64,000 nt of DNA from Sphingomonas sanguinis NBRC 13937. GTDB taxonomy: Bacteria; Pseudomonadota; Alphaproteobacteria; Sphingomonadales; Sphingomonadaceae. The notes under the pieces are model-generated. The model ran no database searches. It was not told the DNA's origin and worked only from the letters and a program-made list of their open reading frames with translations. The stretch lies in assembly GCF_001591005.1 (NCBI RefSeq), contig NZ_BCTY01000013.1, positions 1 to 64,000 on the forward strand. Reading direction: 5' to 3'. Each line of letters opens with the position of its first letter. The stretch's first letter is position 1. Made by a program: the position numbers and the translations under genes. Of the stretch, positions 42,705 to 52,397 are shown one piece after another.

Positions 42705-43277
42705 ATGGTTTGGAAAGCGATGCGCCGATGCACCCCGGCGGCGGCGGCCCTGCTCGCCGCCTGTTCGGGCGGGAATTACCGGCCGGTCAGCGACTATCCG
42801 GTCCGGATCGGCAAGCCCTATACGGTGCGTGGCATCACCTATGTCCCCGCCGAGGACGCGACCTATGACATGCTGGGCTATGCCAGCTGGTATGGCAACG
42901 AATCAGGCAAGCGCACCGCGAACGGCGAACGCTTCCGCCCCGGCTGGGCGACGGCGGCGCACACCACCCTGCCGCTGCCCAGCTATGTCGAGGTGACGGC
43001 GCTCGACACCGGGCGGCGGATCATCGTGCGGGTCAACGATCGCGGGCCTTTTGCGGGATCGTCGCGGATCATCGACCTGTCGCGCGGTGCTGCCGAGCAA
43101 CTGGGCCTGCGCGCGGTCGGCAAGGCGGCGGTGCGGGTACGGGTCGTCGAGCCGGACGAAAAGGACCGCGAACGCCTGCGCCACGGTAAGGCGGCACGGC
43201 CTTTGCCGCCGGTCTCGGACGCGGTGCGGGCGAACCTGCTGTCGCAGATCGCGACGGCGGGGATGACGGTGCGGTAG
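42705..43277 (+). CDS. rlpA: RlpA-like lipoprotein (septal peptidoglycan lytic transglycosylase family)
   Basis: A 190-aa lipoprotein: signal RRCTPAAAALLAAC with the lipobox LLAAC, then the double-psi beta-barrel domain. YASWYGNESGKRTANGERF, AAHTTLPLPSYVEVT (conserved His) and VRVNDRGPF (conserved Asp) are the RlpA signatures. By family it cleaves denuded glycan strands at the septum or daughter poles. There is no SPOR domain at the C-terminus. An ATG at 42720 is an alternative start giving a shorter signal. Confidence 0.9.
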   Translation: MVWKAMRRCTPAAAALLAACSGGNYRPVSDYPVRIGKPYTVRGITYVPAEDATYDMLGYASWYGNESGKRTANGERFRPGWATAAHTTLPLPSYVEVTALDTGRRIIVRVNDRGPFAGSSRIIDLSRGAAEQLGLRAVGKAAVRVRVVEPDEKDRERLRHGKAARPLPPVSDAVRANLLSQIATAGMTVR

Positions 43278-43330
43278 AACGACGCGTTTCGCCCAATTGC
43301 AGACATTCGGGCCTCACGTATAGTTCGGCC

Positions 43331-43729
43331 ATGCGGCTCACCTGTCTACTGCAAGCTGTTCTCACGCTTGCAGCGCTTGCTGCATGCGGGTCGACCCCGA
43401 CGACGTTGTCACCGTGCTGGCGCGCGGCCGATTTGCAGCAACGCGAGCGCTTCCGTGGCGCAGTCCTAATCTTTGCTGGTTACGATCAAAGGCCAATGAT
43501 TTTTCCGGTCGCATGCGACGGTGGTGTCACGGTCGACCTGCCAGACGGTGTGGTTCTTCCCGGCTATGGAGGTGCGGACTTGAGCGTTCCTCCCGAGCGC
43601 CTGTTCTATGAGGCTCAAGTCGACGGAGAAGTGGAGGGAACCGCGTTTGGCAGGCCTAGCGTGCGGCTAGACCATGTGGGTGAACCACGACAGATGGTGC
43701 CGCGCTGGTTGCGGAGGAATGTCCGCTAA
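43331..43729 (+). CDS. Hypothetical lipoprotein
   Basis: A 132-aa protein of unknown function. The N-terminus RLTCLLQAVLTLAALAACGS has a lipobox LAAC, so it is probably a lipoprotein. The rest contains no motif I recognise (GAVLIFAGYDQRPMIFPVAC, LDHVGEPRQMVPRWL). Base composition is less GC-biased than its neighbours, with several AT-rich third positions, which may point to a less constrained or acquired gene. Not obviously cotranscribed with rlpA (53-bp gap). Confidence 0.65.
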   Translation: MRLTCLLQAVLTLAALAACGSTPTTLSPCWRAADLQQRERFRGAVLIFAGYDQRPMIFPVACDGGVTVDLPDGVVLPGYGGADLSVPPERLFYEAQVDGEVEGTAFGRPSVRLDHVGEPRQMVPRWLRRNVR

Positions 43730-43804
43730 CCACCCAAAGTAGACATTGAACCTGCGCCAATGCGATCCGCGATGGCGGCGGGAAAACCGGATACGCCAAA
43801 AACG

Positions 43805-43826
43805 AAAAAAGCGGGCTTTCGCCCGC
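43805..43826 (-). terminator. Intrinsic terminator of the tRNA-Pro gene
   Basis: On the minus strand a GCGGGC/GCCCGC stem (43811-43826) with a GAAA loop is followed by a run of six T and then more T-rich sequence. A canonical intrinsic terminator located about 35 nt beyond the tRNA 3' end. Confidence 0.88.
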
Positions 43827-43859
43827 TTCGTCGTCTTACCACCGATGTCAGTAGAAGAT

Positions 43860-43936
43860 TGGTCGGGGCGACAGGATTCGAACCTGCGACCCCCACACCC
43901 CCAGTGTGATGCGCTACCAGGCTGCGCTACGCCCCG
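43860..43936 (-). tRNA. tRNA-Pro (anticodon GGG)
   Basis: A 77-nt tRNA on the minus strand. Acceptor stem CGGGGCG pairs with CGCCCCG followed by A and an encoded CCA. The D arm is GCGCAGCCTGGTAGCGC, the anticodon arm is CACACTGGGGGTGTG with loop CTGGGGG and anticodon GGG, and the T arm carries GGTTCGAATCC. Reads CCC/CCU proline codons. An intrinsic terminator follows. Confidence 0.97.
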
Positions 43937-44128
43937 ACCGAGCGGCGGCCTTTAGGCGGGTTGTTCGGGACATGCAAGCCTTGATGTGCAGATAGTCGAC
44001 ACCCCACATCGGCGTCTCCATTGCGCCTGTCCGCCTGCGATGGTAGCGGGCAGGCTATCCGACATGGGGGCTTGTCGATCGTCATCGGTCGACCGGTGCC
44101 CGTGCCCATTCAGCATAGACGGGTCCGA

Positions 44129-44461
44129 ATGTTCATTCCCTTCACCGCCCAGGCCGCTTCCGGGGCCGCATCCAGCGGAGCCGCCTCGTTCCTGAGCCTC
44201 GCGCCGCTGCTCCTCGTTTTCGTCGTCTTCTATTTCCTGATGATCCGTCCGCAACAGCGCCGCATGAAGACGCTGCAGGCGTCGATCGAGGCGGTCAAGA
44301 AGGGCGATCAGGTCACCACGGCAGGCGGCATCGTCGGCAAGGTGACCCGCGTCGAGGACCAGCTGGTCGAGGTCGAGATCGCGCCGAACGTCCGCGTTCG
44401 TGTGGTCAAGGCGACGCTGACCGACGTCATCGACCCCACCGCCAAGCCCGCGAACGACTGA
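44129..44461 (+). CDS. yajC: Preprotein translocase subunit YajC
   Basis: A 110-aa accessory subunit of the Sec translocon. One membrane helix (FLSLAPLLLVFVVFYFLM) is followed by IRPQQRRMKTLQ and the conserved GDQVTTAGGIVGKVTRVE. It lies 4 nt before secD. The ATG at 44129 gives the usual short N-terminus; longer in-frame starts are unlikely. Confidence 0.95.
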   Translation: MFIPFTAQAASGAASSGAASFLSLAPLLLVFVVFYFLMIRPQQRRMKTLQASIEAVKKGDQVTTAGGIVGKVTRVEDQLVEVEIAPNVRVRVVKATLTDVIDPTAKPAND

Positions 44462-44465
44462 TCCC

Positions 44466-46070
44466 ATGCTGGATTTCCCCCGCTGGAAGGTCGCTTCCAT
44501 CGTCGCGTTCCTGGCGGCCCTGTGCCTGCTGGCGATCCCGAGCTTCCTGCCCGAGAGCATGACGGACACATGGGGAGCGATCCCCCATCCGCGTATCAGC
44601 AAGGGTCTGGACCTGGCGGGCGGCAGCTATCTGCTGCTGGAGGCGGATACCGACGATCTCGCCAATTCGCGGCTGGAGACGATGCGCGACCAGGTCGCGG
44701 CCGAGATGCGGCGCGGCACCCCGCGCATCGACATCGGGGACATCTCGGTCCGGGGCGGCCAGCTCAGCTTCATGCTGCGCGACCCGTCGCAGGTCGACGC
44801 GGCGCGCGAGCGGCTGCTGTCGATCACCGGCGGCGGTGCGGGCCTGACCGGCCAGCGCGAATGGGATATCTCGGTCGTCGACACCTCGCGCTTCGTGCTG
44901 AAGCCGACCCAGGCGGGCCTGACCCAGGCGATCGACACCGCGATGAAGACCGCGACCGAGGTCGTGCGTCGCCGTATCGACGAACTGGGCACCAAGGAGC
45001 CCACCATCCTGCAGCAGGGCACCAACCGCATCGTCGTGCAGGTGCCCGGCCTCCAGAACCCACAGGCGCTGAAGGATCTGCTCGGCAAGACTGCCAAGCT
45101 GGAATTCAAGCTGGTCGACACCACCGCCAACCCTGCCGACCTGCTGAAGGGCAATGCCCCGGCCGGTAGCCAGGTCCTGCCCTATCCGGGCAATCCGCTG
45201 GGCATTCCGGTGATCGCGGTGAAGCGTCCGGTCGTCATCTCGGGCGATCAGCTGATCGACGCGCAGCAGACCTTCGACCAGCAGACCAATGCGGCACAGG
45301 TCGCCTTCACCTTCGACGGACAGGGCGGCCGCAAGTTCGCGCGCATCACCCAGGAGAATGTTGGCAAGCCGTTCGCGATCATCCTCGACAACAAGGTGAT
45401 CTCGGCCCCGAACATCGAAACCCCGATCCTGGGCGGTCGCGGCGTCATCAACGGCAACTTCACTGCCCAGTCGGCCAACGAACTCGCCATCGCGCTGCGC
45501 TCGGGCAAGCTGCCGATCGACCTGAAGGTCATCGAGGAACGCACCGTCGGGCCCGACCTGGGCGCCGACTCGATCCGCGCGGGCATCCTGGCCTCGGCGA
45601 TCGCGGCGGTCGCGGTGATCGTGTTCATGGCCGTCACCTATGGTCGGTTCGGCATGTATGCGAACCTGGCGGTGGTCATCAACGTGCTGGTCATCCTGGC
45701 CGTCATGGCGATGATCAAGGCGACATTGACCCTGCCCGGCATCGCGGGCTTCATCCTGACCATCGGCACCGCGGTCGACGCCAACGTGCTGATCAACGAG
45801 CGTATCCGCGAGGAACGCAGGCGGGGACGAAGCGTCGTCCAGTCGGTCGAGCTGGGCTATAAGGAAGCCAGCCGCACGATCTTCGAGGCGAACGTCACCC
45901 ATGCGATCTCGGGCATCATCATGCTCGTGCTCGGCTCGGGCCCGGTAAAGGGTTTCGCGGTCGTGCTGCTGATCGGCATCGTGACCAGCGTGTTCACCGC
46001 CGTCACCTTCACCCGGATGCTCGTGGCGCTATGGTTGCGCCGCGAAAAGCCCAAGACCATCAACATTTGA
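44466..46070 (+). CDS. secD: Protein translocase subunit SecD
   Basis: A 534-aa RND-family subunit that with SecF uses the proton gradient to help pull exported proteins into the periplasm. One N-terminal helix, a large periplasmic domain (GLDLAGGSYLLLEADTDD, RRRIDELGTKEP), and five C-terminal helices with the conserved VGPDLGADSIRAGI, GTAVDANVLINERIREE. Normal length. Confidence 0.97.
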   Translation: MLDFPRWKVASIVAFLAALCLLAIPSFLPESMTDTWGAIPHPRISKGLDLAGGSYLLLEADTDDLANSRLETMRDQVAAEMRRGTPRIDIGDISVRGGQLSFMLRDPSQVDAARERLLSITGGGAGLTGQREWDISVVDTSRFVLKPTQAGLTQAIDTAMKTATEVVRRRIDELGTKEPTILQQGTNRIVVQVPGLQNPQALKDLLGKTAKLEFKLVDTTANPADLLKGNAPAGSQVLPYPGNPLGIPVIAVKRPVVISGDQLIDAQQTFDQQTNAAQVAFTFDGQGGRKFARITQENVGKPFAIILDNKVISAPNIETPILGGRGVINGNFTAQSANELAIALRSGKLPIDLKVIEERTVGPDLGADSIRAGILASAIAAVAVIVFMAVTYGRFGMYANLAVVINVLVILAVMAMIKATLTLPGIAGFILTIGTAVDANVLINERIREERRRGRSVVQSVELGYKEASRTIFEANVTHAISGIIMLVLGSGPVKGFAVVLLIGIVTSVFTAVTFTRMLVALWLRREKPKTINI

Positions 46071-46086
46071 GGCAGGAGAACAGATC

Positions 46087-47067
46087 ATGCGCCTCCTGAA
46101 ACTCGTCCCCGACAACACGAACATCGACTTTGTCCGCCTGCGCGGCTGGGCGTTCGGGCTGACGCTCGCGCTCACCCTGCTGGCGGTCGGGGTCACGTTC
46201 GCCAAGGGCCTCAATCTGGGCGTCGACTTCGTCGGCGGCCTGATGATCGAAGAAAAATTCCCCAATCCGCCGTCGGTCGACCGGGTCCGTTCGGTCATCG
46301 ACGGGCTGGGCGTCGGCGAAGCCAATATCCAGACGGTCGGCGACGGCCGGACCATCAGCATCCGCCTGCCCGCTCCCACCTCGAACGACGATGGCGCGAC
46401 CAATGCCGTCGTCCGCAAGGTCGAGGCCGTGCTGGGCCAGCAATTCCCCGGCGCGACCTTCAGCCGTTACGACACGGTGTCGGGCAAGGTTTCGGGCGAG
46501 CTCATCAAGCACGGCGTGCTGGCGGTCGTCCTGGCGGTGCTGGGCATCGGCCTGTTCGCCATCTTCCGCTTCGAATGGCAGTTCGGCGTGTCGACCATCG
46601 TCGCCATCGTGCACGATCTTCTGGTGACGCTGGGCTTCTTCGCGGTCACCCGTTTTGAGGTCGACCTGACGATCATCGCGGCGTTCCTGACCATCATCGG
46701 CTATTCGATCAACGACAAGATCGTCATCGACGACCGCATCCGCGAGAATATGCGCCGCTATCGCAAGATGGACATGCGCGAGATCATCAACCTGTCGGTG
46801 AACGAGACACTGCCGCGCACGGTCATGACCTCGGTCACGATCCTGCTGGCGCTGATCGCGCTGCTGCTGCTGGGCGGCCATGTGCTGCGCGGCTTCACCG
46901 CCGCGATGATCCTGGGCATCGTGGTCGGCACCTATTCGTCGATCTACGTCTCGTCCTCGCTGCTCATCACGCTAGGCCTGCGCGCCGAGCCGAACCGCGA
47001 GAAGCCGGGCACGACCGACAAGCGCAAGGTGTCCGACGCCGAGCGCATCACCCCGCGCGAGGGCTGA
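46087..47067 (+). CDS. secF: Protein translocase subunit SecF
   Basis: A 326-aa partner of SecD. Motifs: FAKGLNLGVDFVGGLMIEE near the N-terminus, GYSINDKIVIDDRIRENMRR, and NETLPRTVMTSVTILLALIA in the membrane part. 16 nt after secD and 10 nt before the Mth938-like gene. Confidence 0.97.
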   Translation: MRLLKLVPDNTNIDFVRLRGWAFGLTLALTLLAVGVTFAKGLNLGVDFVGGLMIEEKFPNPPSVDRVRSVIDGLGVGEANIQTVGDGRTISIRLPAPTSNDDGATNAVVRKVEAVLGQQFPGATFSRYDTVSGKVSGELIKHGVLAVVLAVLGIGLFAIFRFEWQFGVSTIVAIVHDLLVTLGFFAVTRFEVDLTIIAAFLTIIGYSINDKIVIDDRIRENMRRYRKMDMREIINLSVNETLPRTVMTSVTILLALIALLLLGGHVLRGFTAAMILGIVVGTYSSIYVSSSLLITLGLRAEPNREKPGTTDKRKVSDAERITPREG

Positions 47068-47077
47068 GTCGCACAAT

Positions 47078-47461
47078 ATGAGCGACTCGATCCGCATCAC
47101 GCGCGATCCGACCGCGCCCGGCCCGATCGTCCGTGGCTTTGCCGCCACGGGCTATCGGGTCGGCGAGATCGCCTATCCGGCGCTGCTCCTCGCGCCCGAC
47201 TGGCATGAGCCCTGGAGCCCCCCGCCCTTCGACTCGCTGACCGCCGAGGCGGTGGCCGCGCTGGTCGACGAGGCGCCCGAATTCCTGCTGCTCGGCACCG
47301 GTGCGAGCTTGCGCCGCGCGCCCGCCGCCTTCGTCGCCGCGCTGGAAGCGCGTGGTCTGGGCGTCGAGGTGATGGACAGCCGTGCCGCCGCCCGCTCCTG
47401 GGGCGTGCTGCGGGGCGAAGGTCGCAAGATCGTCGCCGCCCTCTACCCGCTCGACGCCTGA
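47078..47461 (+). CDS. Mth938-domain protein (NDUFAF3-like)
   Basis: A 127-aa protein with the Mth938-like fold: APGPIVRGFAATGYRVGEIA, LLLGTGASLRRAPAAFVAAL and VEVMDSRAAARSWGVLRGEG. It follows secF in many Alphaproteobacteria, and the human relative NDUFAF3 helps assemble respiratory complex I; the bacterial role is not settled. It overlaps the convergent glycosyltransferase by 19 bp. Confidence 0.88.
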   Translation: MSDSIRITRDPTAPGPIVRGFAATGYRVGEIAYPALLLAPDWHEPWSPPPFDSLTAEAVAALVDEAPEFLLLGTGASLRRAPAAFVAALEARGLGVEVMDSRAAARSWGVLRGEGRKIVAALYPLDA

Positions 47462-48630
47462 CTTCTTACCGCCACCAATTCCGCTAAATGCGAGTGCAGT
47501 GCCGCTGCATTGGCCGTCCAGGTAAAGTCGCGCACCGCTGCGCGCGTCGCCCACGGCTCGGGCGGTTGATCGAGCAACTCACGAATCGCGGTCGCAAAGG
47601 AGTCCGGGTCCGCTTGCGCGATCCGGCCCGCTGCGCGGCTGGTCACGACATCGGCCGCGCCGCCCGCCGGGGTGATGACGACCGGCGTGCCGCAGGCCAG
47701 CGACTCGACCCAGGCATTGGCGAGCCCTTCGGACACCGACGCCAGCGCCATCACGTCCGCCGCCGCCAGCCACTCCGGCAGCGCGGCATGGGGCACACCG
47801 CCGATCAGCCGCACCCGGTCCGCCACGCCCGCCCGCTCCGCCCGTGCGGCCAGCGCGCCGCGCTCAGCCCCCTCGCCGATGACGACCAGCGTGACGCTGG
47901 GCAGGCGCGCGACGGCGTCAATCACCACGCCATGCCCCTTGCGCGGGATCAGCGCGCCCAGCGCCACGACCAGCGGCCCCGCGATGCCCAAGGCCTGCTT
48001 GGCCGCGAGACGCTCGACCGGCTGGAACCGCGCCTGGTCGACCCCGGTATGATGCACCCGGATGCGATGCCGCGAGACGCCGAGCGCCGCGACATCCTCG
48101 GCCATCGCATCGCTGACCGCCAGCAGGCCATCCGCCTGCGCCGCCGCGCGCGCGACCTGGCGCCGCGTGGCGGGCATGTGGCCCCAGTGATGGATATCGG
48201 CCCCGCGCGCCTTGATCGAGACGGGCACGCCATAGCGCCGCCCCAAGGCCACCGCCGCCGGACCATCGGGAAAGAAGAAGGATGCGTCGATCACGTCGAA
48301 CCGCTGCTCGTCGCGCAGCCGGTCGAGCACGGGGACCAGCGCCCGGCGTAACGCCGCGACATGGAATCGCCCACCCGTCCCCGGCAGGGTGGTGAAGCGC
48401 GGCCGCGATACGTCGAGCCCGGCCCAGCTTTCCCGGCTCGGCAAAGCCGCCTGCGCCCGGAATCGCGCCGATCCCGCCAGCGGCCAGACCGGCAGGCCGA
48501 TCGGCGCGACCACCCGCACCGCCACGCCCGGCCGCGACGCCAGTGCCGCGGTCTGCCGTTCGACGAAGATACCGAAATTGGGCCGCGTCGCATCGGGGAA
48601 CAGACTCGACAGGGTCAGGACATGCATCAT
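47443..48630 (-). CDS. GT4-family glycosyltransferase
   Basis: A 395-aa retaining glycosyltransferase of the GT-B fold. The N-terminal acceptor domain begins MMHVLTLSSLFPDATRPNFG. The C-terminal donor domain shows the GALIPRKGHGVVIDAVARL and SEGLANAWVESLACGTPVV motifs (E-x7-E). It likely uses an activated sugar nucleotide to build a surface glycan or glycolipid, but the acceptor cannot be named. No other polysaccharide genes adjoin. ATGs at 48630 and 48627; a GGAAGAG site precedes. About 240 bp without a gene follow upstream. Confidence 0.9.
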   Translation of the reverse strand: MMHVLTLSSLFPDATRPNFGIFVERQTAALASRPGVAVRVVAPIGLPVWPLAGSARFRAQAALPSRESWAGLDVSRPRFTTLPGTGGRFHVAALRRALVPVLDRLRDEQRFDVIDASFFFPDGPAAVALGRRYGVPVSIKARGADIHHWGHMPATRRQVARAAAQADGLLAVSDAMAEDVAALGVSRHRIRVHHTGVDQARFQPVERLAAKQALGIAGPLVVALGALIPRKGHGVVIDAVARLPSVTLVVIGEGAERGALAARAERAGVADRVRLIGGVPHAALPEWLAAADVMALASVSEGLANAWVESLACGTPVVITPAGGAADVVTSRAAGRIAQADPDSFATAIRELLDQPPEPWATRAAVRDFTWTANAAALHSHLAELVAVRSQASSG

Positions 48631-48873
48631 CCGCTCTTCCGATCCCCATCACCGCCTTCGACCAGCTTGGCCGAGCTTTGTTCGTAACCGCCCCGGGCGA
48701 TGATCGCCACGATGTTTGCGCGTCAGCATCGTCTTGTCAGCACGGGATACGTCATGGCAGCGTAAGATTGTCGATCGATGATCGGCACCCGCTCGAATCG
48801 TTCATGCGCCGGACAGTTCGACACGGACACATTGACACGGCGGGATGGAGTCATCCCGTTCGAGGGGGTTTTC

Positions 48874-50313
48874 ATGAAGCAGATGGGACGGTTCGGCGCG
48901 CTTTTGGCTTTGACGGCCATGCTGGCAGGTTGCGGCGATGGCGGCGGCGGCAGCGGTGGTGGCGGCCAGATCGTATCCGGCGGCGGTGGCGGATCGACGG
49001 CGGTCGCGGGATGTTCGCTGCGAGACCGCCAGAACTGGGTGCTAGCCCAGATGAACGAATGGTATCTCTTCCCGGAGACGCTGCCGACCAGCCTCGACCC
49101 CAGCCAATATACCAATATCAGCGACTATATCGACGCGCTGTCCGCGACAGCGCGCGCCCAGCGCAAGGATCGCTATTTCACGCACATCACCTCCATCAAG
49201 GAGGAGGACGCCTATTACAATTCCGGCTCGGACGCCGGGTTCGGCTTTCGCCTGACCGCCGACTCGACCCAGACCAAGCTGATGGTCGCCGAATCCTTCG
49301 AAAGCGGTGTCGCGCTGGCCGCCGGGATCGATCGCGGAACCGAGATTCAGGGGATCGGCACCTCCAGCTCGACCATCCGCTCGATCTCGGACATCGTGCG
49401 CGCCGACCAGAATAACGGAATCGAAAACGCACTCGGGCCCGATACGGCGGGGACCACCCGCGTGCTGCGCGTCGCCGATCCGTCGGGCAATGTCCGCAAC
49501 GTCACGCTGACCAAGGCCAGTTATACCATCCAGCCGGTCTCGCCCAATTACGGCACGCAGGTGATCGTCGAAAACGGCCAGCGTTACGGTTACATAAACC
49601 TGCGCACTTTCATCAGCACCGCCGATCCACAACTGCGCGCCGCCTTCGCGGCCTTCAAGCAGCAGGGGATCACCCAAGTGATCGTCGATTTGCGCTATAA
49701 TGGTGGCGGCGCAGTCAATATTGCCGACCTGTTCAACAACTTGCTCGGCGGCGCGCGTCAGAAGACGGACGTGCTGGGTTATGTGACGCTGCGCCCCAGC
49801 AAATCGGCGCAGAACGAGACGGACTATTTCGCGCCACAGCCCGAATCGATCGCACCGACCCGCATCGCCTTTATCGGCACCGGTGGCACCGCCTCGGCGA
49901 GCGAATTGGTCATTAATCGCAGCTTGCCCTATATGGGATCGAACAGCGGCCTGATCGGCGCCAACACTTATGGCAAGCCGGTGGGGCAGATCGGGCTCGA
50001 CAATGCGGCTTGCGACGACCGGCTGCGCGTCATCGCCTTTGCCTCCCAAAACGCCAATCGCCAAGGCGATTACTATGACGGGCTGGCCAGCCGGATGAGC
50101 GCCACTTGCCAAGCGGGCGACGACCTGACCCGCCGCATGGGCGATCCGCAGGAAAGCTCGACCCGCGCCGCGCTCAACTTTCTGCAGGGCAAGAGCTGTA
50201 CGCCGATCAGCACATCGTCGTTCCGCGCACTGTCAATCAGCGACGGCCCGCGCAAGCTGGTTCAGCCAAACAATCCCTCGCCAGCGCAGCGCGACGTGCC
50301 CGGACTGTTCTAA
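48874..50313 (+). CDS. S41-family peptidase lipoprotein
   Basis: A 479-aa exported C-terminal-processing-type protease. Signal with lipobox AMLAGCG, followed by a Gly-rich linker (GGGGSGGGGQIVSGGGGG). A PDZ-like segment (about residues 120-230) precedes the S41 core: VIVDLRYNGGGAVNIADLFN, the nucleophile Ser within TASASELVIN, and the general-base Lys in NTYGKPVGQ. It is probably anchored to a membrane facing the periplasm. Substrate unknown. The ATG at 48874 follows GAGGGGG. Confidence 0.92.
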   Translation: MKQMGRFGALLALTAMLAGCGDGGGGSGGGGQIVSGGGGGSTAVAGCSLRDRQNWVLAQMNEWYLFPETLPTSLDPSQYTNISDYIDALSATARAQRKDRYFTHITSIKEEDAYYNSGSDAGFGFRLTADSTQTKLMVAESFESGVALAAGIDRGTEIQGIGTSSSTIRSISDIVRADQNNGIENALGPDTAGTTRVLRVADPSGNVRNVTLTKASYTIQPVSPNYGTQVIVENGQRYGYINLRTFISTADPQLRAAFAAFKQQGITQVIVDLRYNGGGAVNIADLFNNLLGGARQKTDVLGYVTLRPSKSAQNETDYFAPQPESIAPTRIAFIGTGGTASASELVINRSLPYMGSNSGLIGANTYGKPVGQIGLDNAACDDRLRVIAFASQNANRQGDYYDGLASRMSATCQAGDDLTRRMGDPQESSTRAALNFLQGKSCTPISTSSFRALSISDGPRKLVQPNNPSPAQRDVPGLF

Positions 50314-50373
50314 GCCCGCAGTCTTAGCCGACGAACCACTCTCACCCTTCCCACCCGCCAGAGCGGCTGGGCC

Positions 50374-50402
50374 GCCTCCCTCTCCCACTGGGAGAGGGAG
50401 GC
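50374..50402. repeat. Palindrome between convergent S41 protease and manA
   Basis: A perfect 14-bp inverted repeat GCCTCCCTCTCCCA (50374-50387) and its complement (50389-50402) separated by a single base. It lies between two converging stop codons (61 nt and 10 nt away), so it could end both transcripts. It belongs by composition to the dispersed family; no T-tract. Confidence 0.7.
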
Positions 50403-50411
50403 ACCTAAATT

Positions 50412-51236
50412 TTACAGCCGCTGCGTGCCCGCATAGGCGAACAGCGCATCGCCATCAGCCGACAGCGTGACCGTCTCCGCACCCGTGACCGTCAGGCACT
50501 GGCCGGCCTGGAACGCAACGCCCGCGACTTCGCCCGATCCGGTGATCGGGATCAGCCACGCCGTCCGCCCCTCGGGCAGCGCCACGGCATGTTCGCCCGC
50601 CGCCCAGCGCTCGAGCACGAATTTCGGCCCCTCGACCAGGATATCGCGTCCCTCGCCTGCCGGTCCCGGCGAGACGATCGGCTGATACGGGGTCAGATGC
50701 GCGACATCGACACCGTCCTCCAGATGCAGTTCGCGGTCGCTGCCATAATCGTACAGGCGATAGGTGGTTTCGCTGTTCTGCTGCACCTCGATCACGGTCA
50801 GCCCAGCGCCGATCGCATGGATCGTGCCCGAGGGCGCGTAATAGAAGTCGCCTTCCTTCACCGGCACCCAGTCCAGATCGGCCTCGACTGAGCCGTCCCG
50901 CGCATCGGCGCGCAACTGTTCCTTGGTCATCGGCGCCTTGGGGCCCAGCGCGATGGTCGAATCGGGCTCGGCGGTCAGGATCGTCCAGCATTCGTCCTTG
51001 CCGCGCGGCAGGCCGCGCGCCTGGGCCTGTTCGTCATCGGGATGGACCTGCACCGACAGTTTCTCGCTGGTGAACAGATATTTGATGAGCAGGTCGGGCG
51101 AGGTGTCGCCAGGCTCCTGGAACCACACTTCGCCGATCGGCGCGCCATCGGCCGGAGTATCCTCGAACCCGGGATACAGCGTGTGGCGACCCCAGGGCTT
51201 TTCGACGCGGTGGGTGTGGAGCAGCGTGGCGGGCAT
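50412..51236 (-). CDS. manA: Class I mannose-6-phosphate isomerase
   Basis: Interconverts mannose 6-phosphate and fructose 6-phosphate (274 aa, the short bacterial form). The zinc-binding cupin residues are visible in LSVQVHPDDEQAQ and YYAPSGTIHAIGAGLTVIEV, with VEKPWGRHTLYPG near the N-terminus and QQNSETTYRLYDYG. It feeds GDP-mannose for surface glycans. The start ATG at 51236 begins PATLLHTHRVEKPWG. Confidence 0.94.
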   Translation of the reverse strand: MPATLLHTHRVEKPWGRHTLYPGFEDTPADGAPIGEVWFQEPGDTSPDLLIKYLFTSEKLSVQVHPDDEQAQARGLPRGKDECWTILTAEPDSTIALGPKAPMTKEQLRADARDGSVEADLDWVPVKEGDFYYAPSGTIHAIGAGLTVIEVQQNSETTYRLYDYGSDRELHLEDGVDVAHLTPYQPIVSPGPAGEGRDILVEGPKFVLERWAAGEHAVALPEGRTAWLIPITGSGEVAGVAFQAGQCLTVTGAETVTLSADGDALFAYAGTQRL

Positions 51237-51442
51237 GGGTCGTTCAATCCTTCCGATCGGGCGACGATGAAACCGTCGGTGCGTCGGGCCGTTCCGCCCC
51301 GCTGCCCGCCCGGTCATCGTCGCGCCCGCCCATGCCGCGAGCCGATAGCCGAAGGCAAGCCGTTCCGCCCGCGAATCCGTCGTGATGCCATGTGCGCGGA
51401 AGGACTGTTCCCCGCCCCAATGCTGCGCTAAGGACATGCGCG

Positions 51443-52381
51443 ATGCGTAACCCCCGTTCCCGTGCGCTGTCGCTGGCGCTCATCGCCGCCATGGCCCTTC
51501 CGATCGCGGGTTGCGCCCGCAACCGCACCCGCACCGACCTGCCTTATGTCGCGCGCGACGTGGGCACGCTGTACACGGCCGCCAAGAACCGGCTGGACCA
51601 GCACCGCTACAAGGAAGCGGCGCTGCTGTTCGACGAGGTGGAGCGCCAGCACCCCTATTCGATCTGGGCCCGCCGCGCGCAGTTGATGAGCGCGTTCAGC
51701 TATTATCTCGGCCGCGACTATACCCAGTCGATCCAGTCGGCGCAGCGCTTCCTGTCGGTGCACCCCGGTAATCGCGACGCGCCCTATGCCTATTATCTGA
51801 TCGCGCTCGGCTATTACGAGCAGATCCAGGACGTGACCCGCGACCAGAAGATCACCCGCCAGGCTCTGGACGCGCTGGGCGAACTGATGCGCCGCTATCC
51901 CAATTCCCGCTATGCCGCCGATGCGCGGTTGAAGGTCGATCTGGTCAACGATCACCTGGCGGGCAAGGAGATGGAGATCGGCCGCTTCTACGAGGACCGC
52001 CACCAGTGGCTGGCCGCGTCGATGCGCTTTCGCACCGTCGTCGACAAATACCAGACCACCAGCCACACGCCCGAGGCGCTGATGCGGCTGACCGAGACCT
52101 ATCTGGCGCTGGGTGTCCGCCCCGAGGCCGAGCGCGCTGCCGCCGTGCTGGGCGCCAATTATCCGGGCAGCGACTGGTACAACCGCGCCTATAAGCTGAT
52201 GCGCGAGTATCCGGTGCAGCCGATCCCCGCGATCCAGCCGGGCCAGCCCATCGTCCCGACCGGCACGCCGGGCTCGGTCAATATCGGCCAGCCGGGTGGC
52301 GGCGGCGGCACCGTGACACCCAGCGCAGCCGCGCCGGGCCGTCCGACGCCGACGGGCAACAACAGCTCGCCGACGGGGTAA
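51443..52381 (+). CDS. bamD: Outer-membrane assembly lipoprotein BamD
   Basis: A 312-aa essential BAM-complex component that helps fold beta-barrel proteins. Signal and lipobox (LIAAMALPIAGCA), then five TPR-like repeats: TLYTAAKNRLDQHRYKEAAL, FDEVERQHPYSIWARRAQLM, RRYPNSRYAADARLKV, and others. The C-terminal 50 residues are Pro/Gly-rich and low complexity. Located 200 bp after manA on the opposite strand. Confidence 0.95.
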   Translation: MRNPRSRALSLALIAAMALPIAGCARNRTRTDLPYVARDVGTLYTAAKNRLDQHRYKEAALLFDEVERQHPYSIWARRAQLMSAFSYYLGRDYTQSIQSAQRFLSVHPGNRDAPYAYYLIALGYYEQIQDVTRDQKITRQALDALGELMRRYPNSRYAADARLKVDLVNDHLAGKEMEIGRFYEDRHQWLAASMRFRTVVDKYQTTSHTPEALMRLTETYLALGVRPEAERAAAVLGANYPGSDWYNRAYKLMREYPVQPIPAIQPGQPIVPTGTPGSVNIGQPGGGGGTVTPSAAAPGRPTPTGNNSSPTG

Positions 52382-52397
52382 AATTTCCACGTCTTTT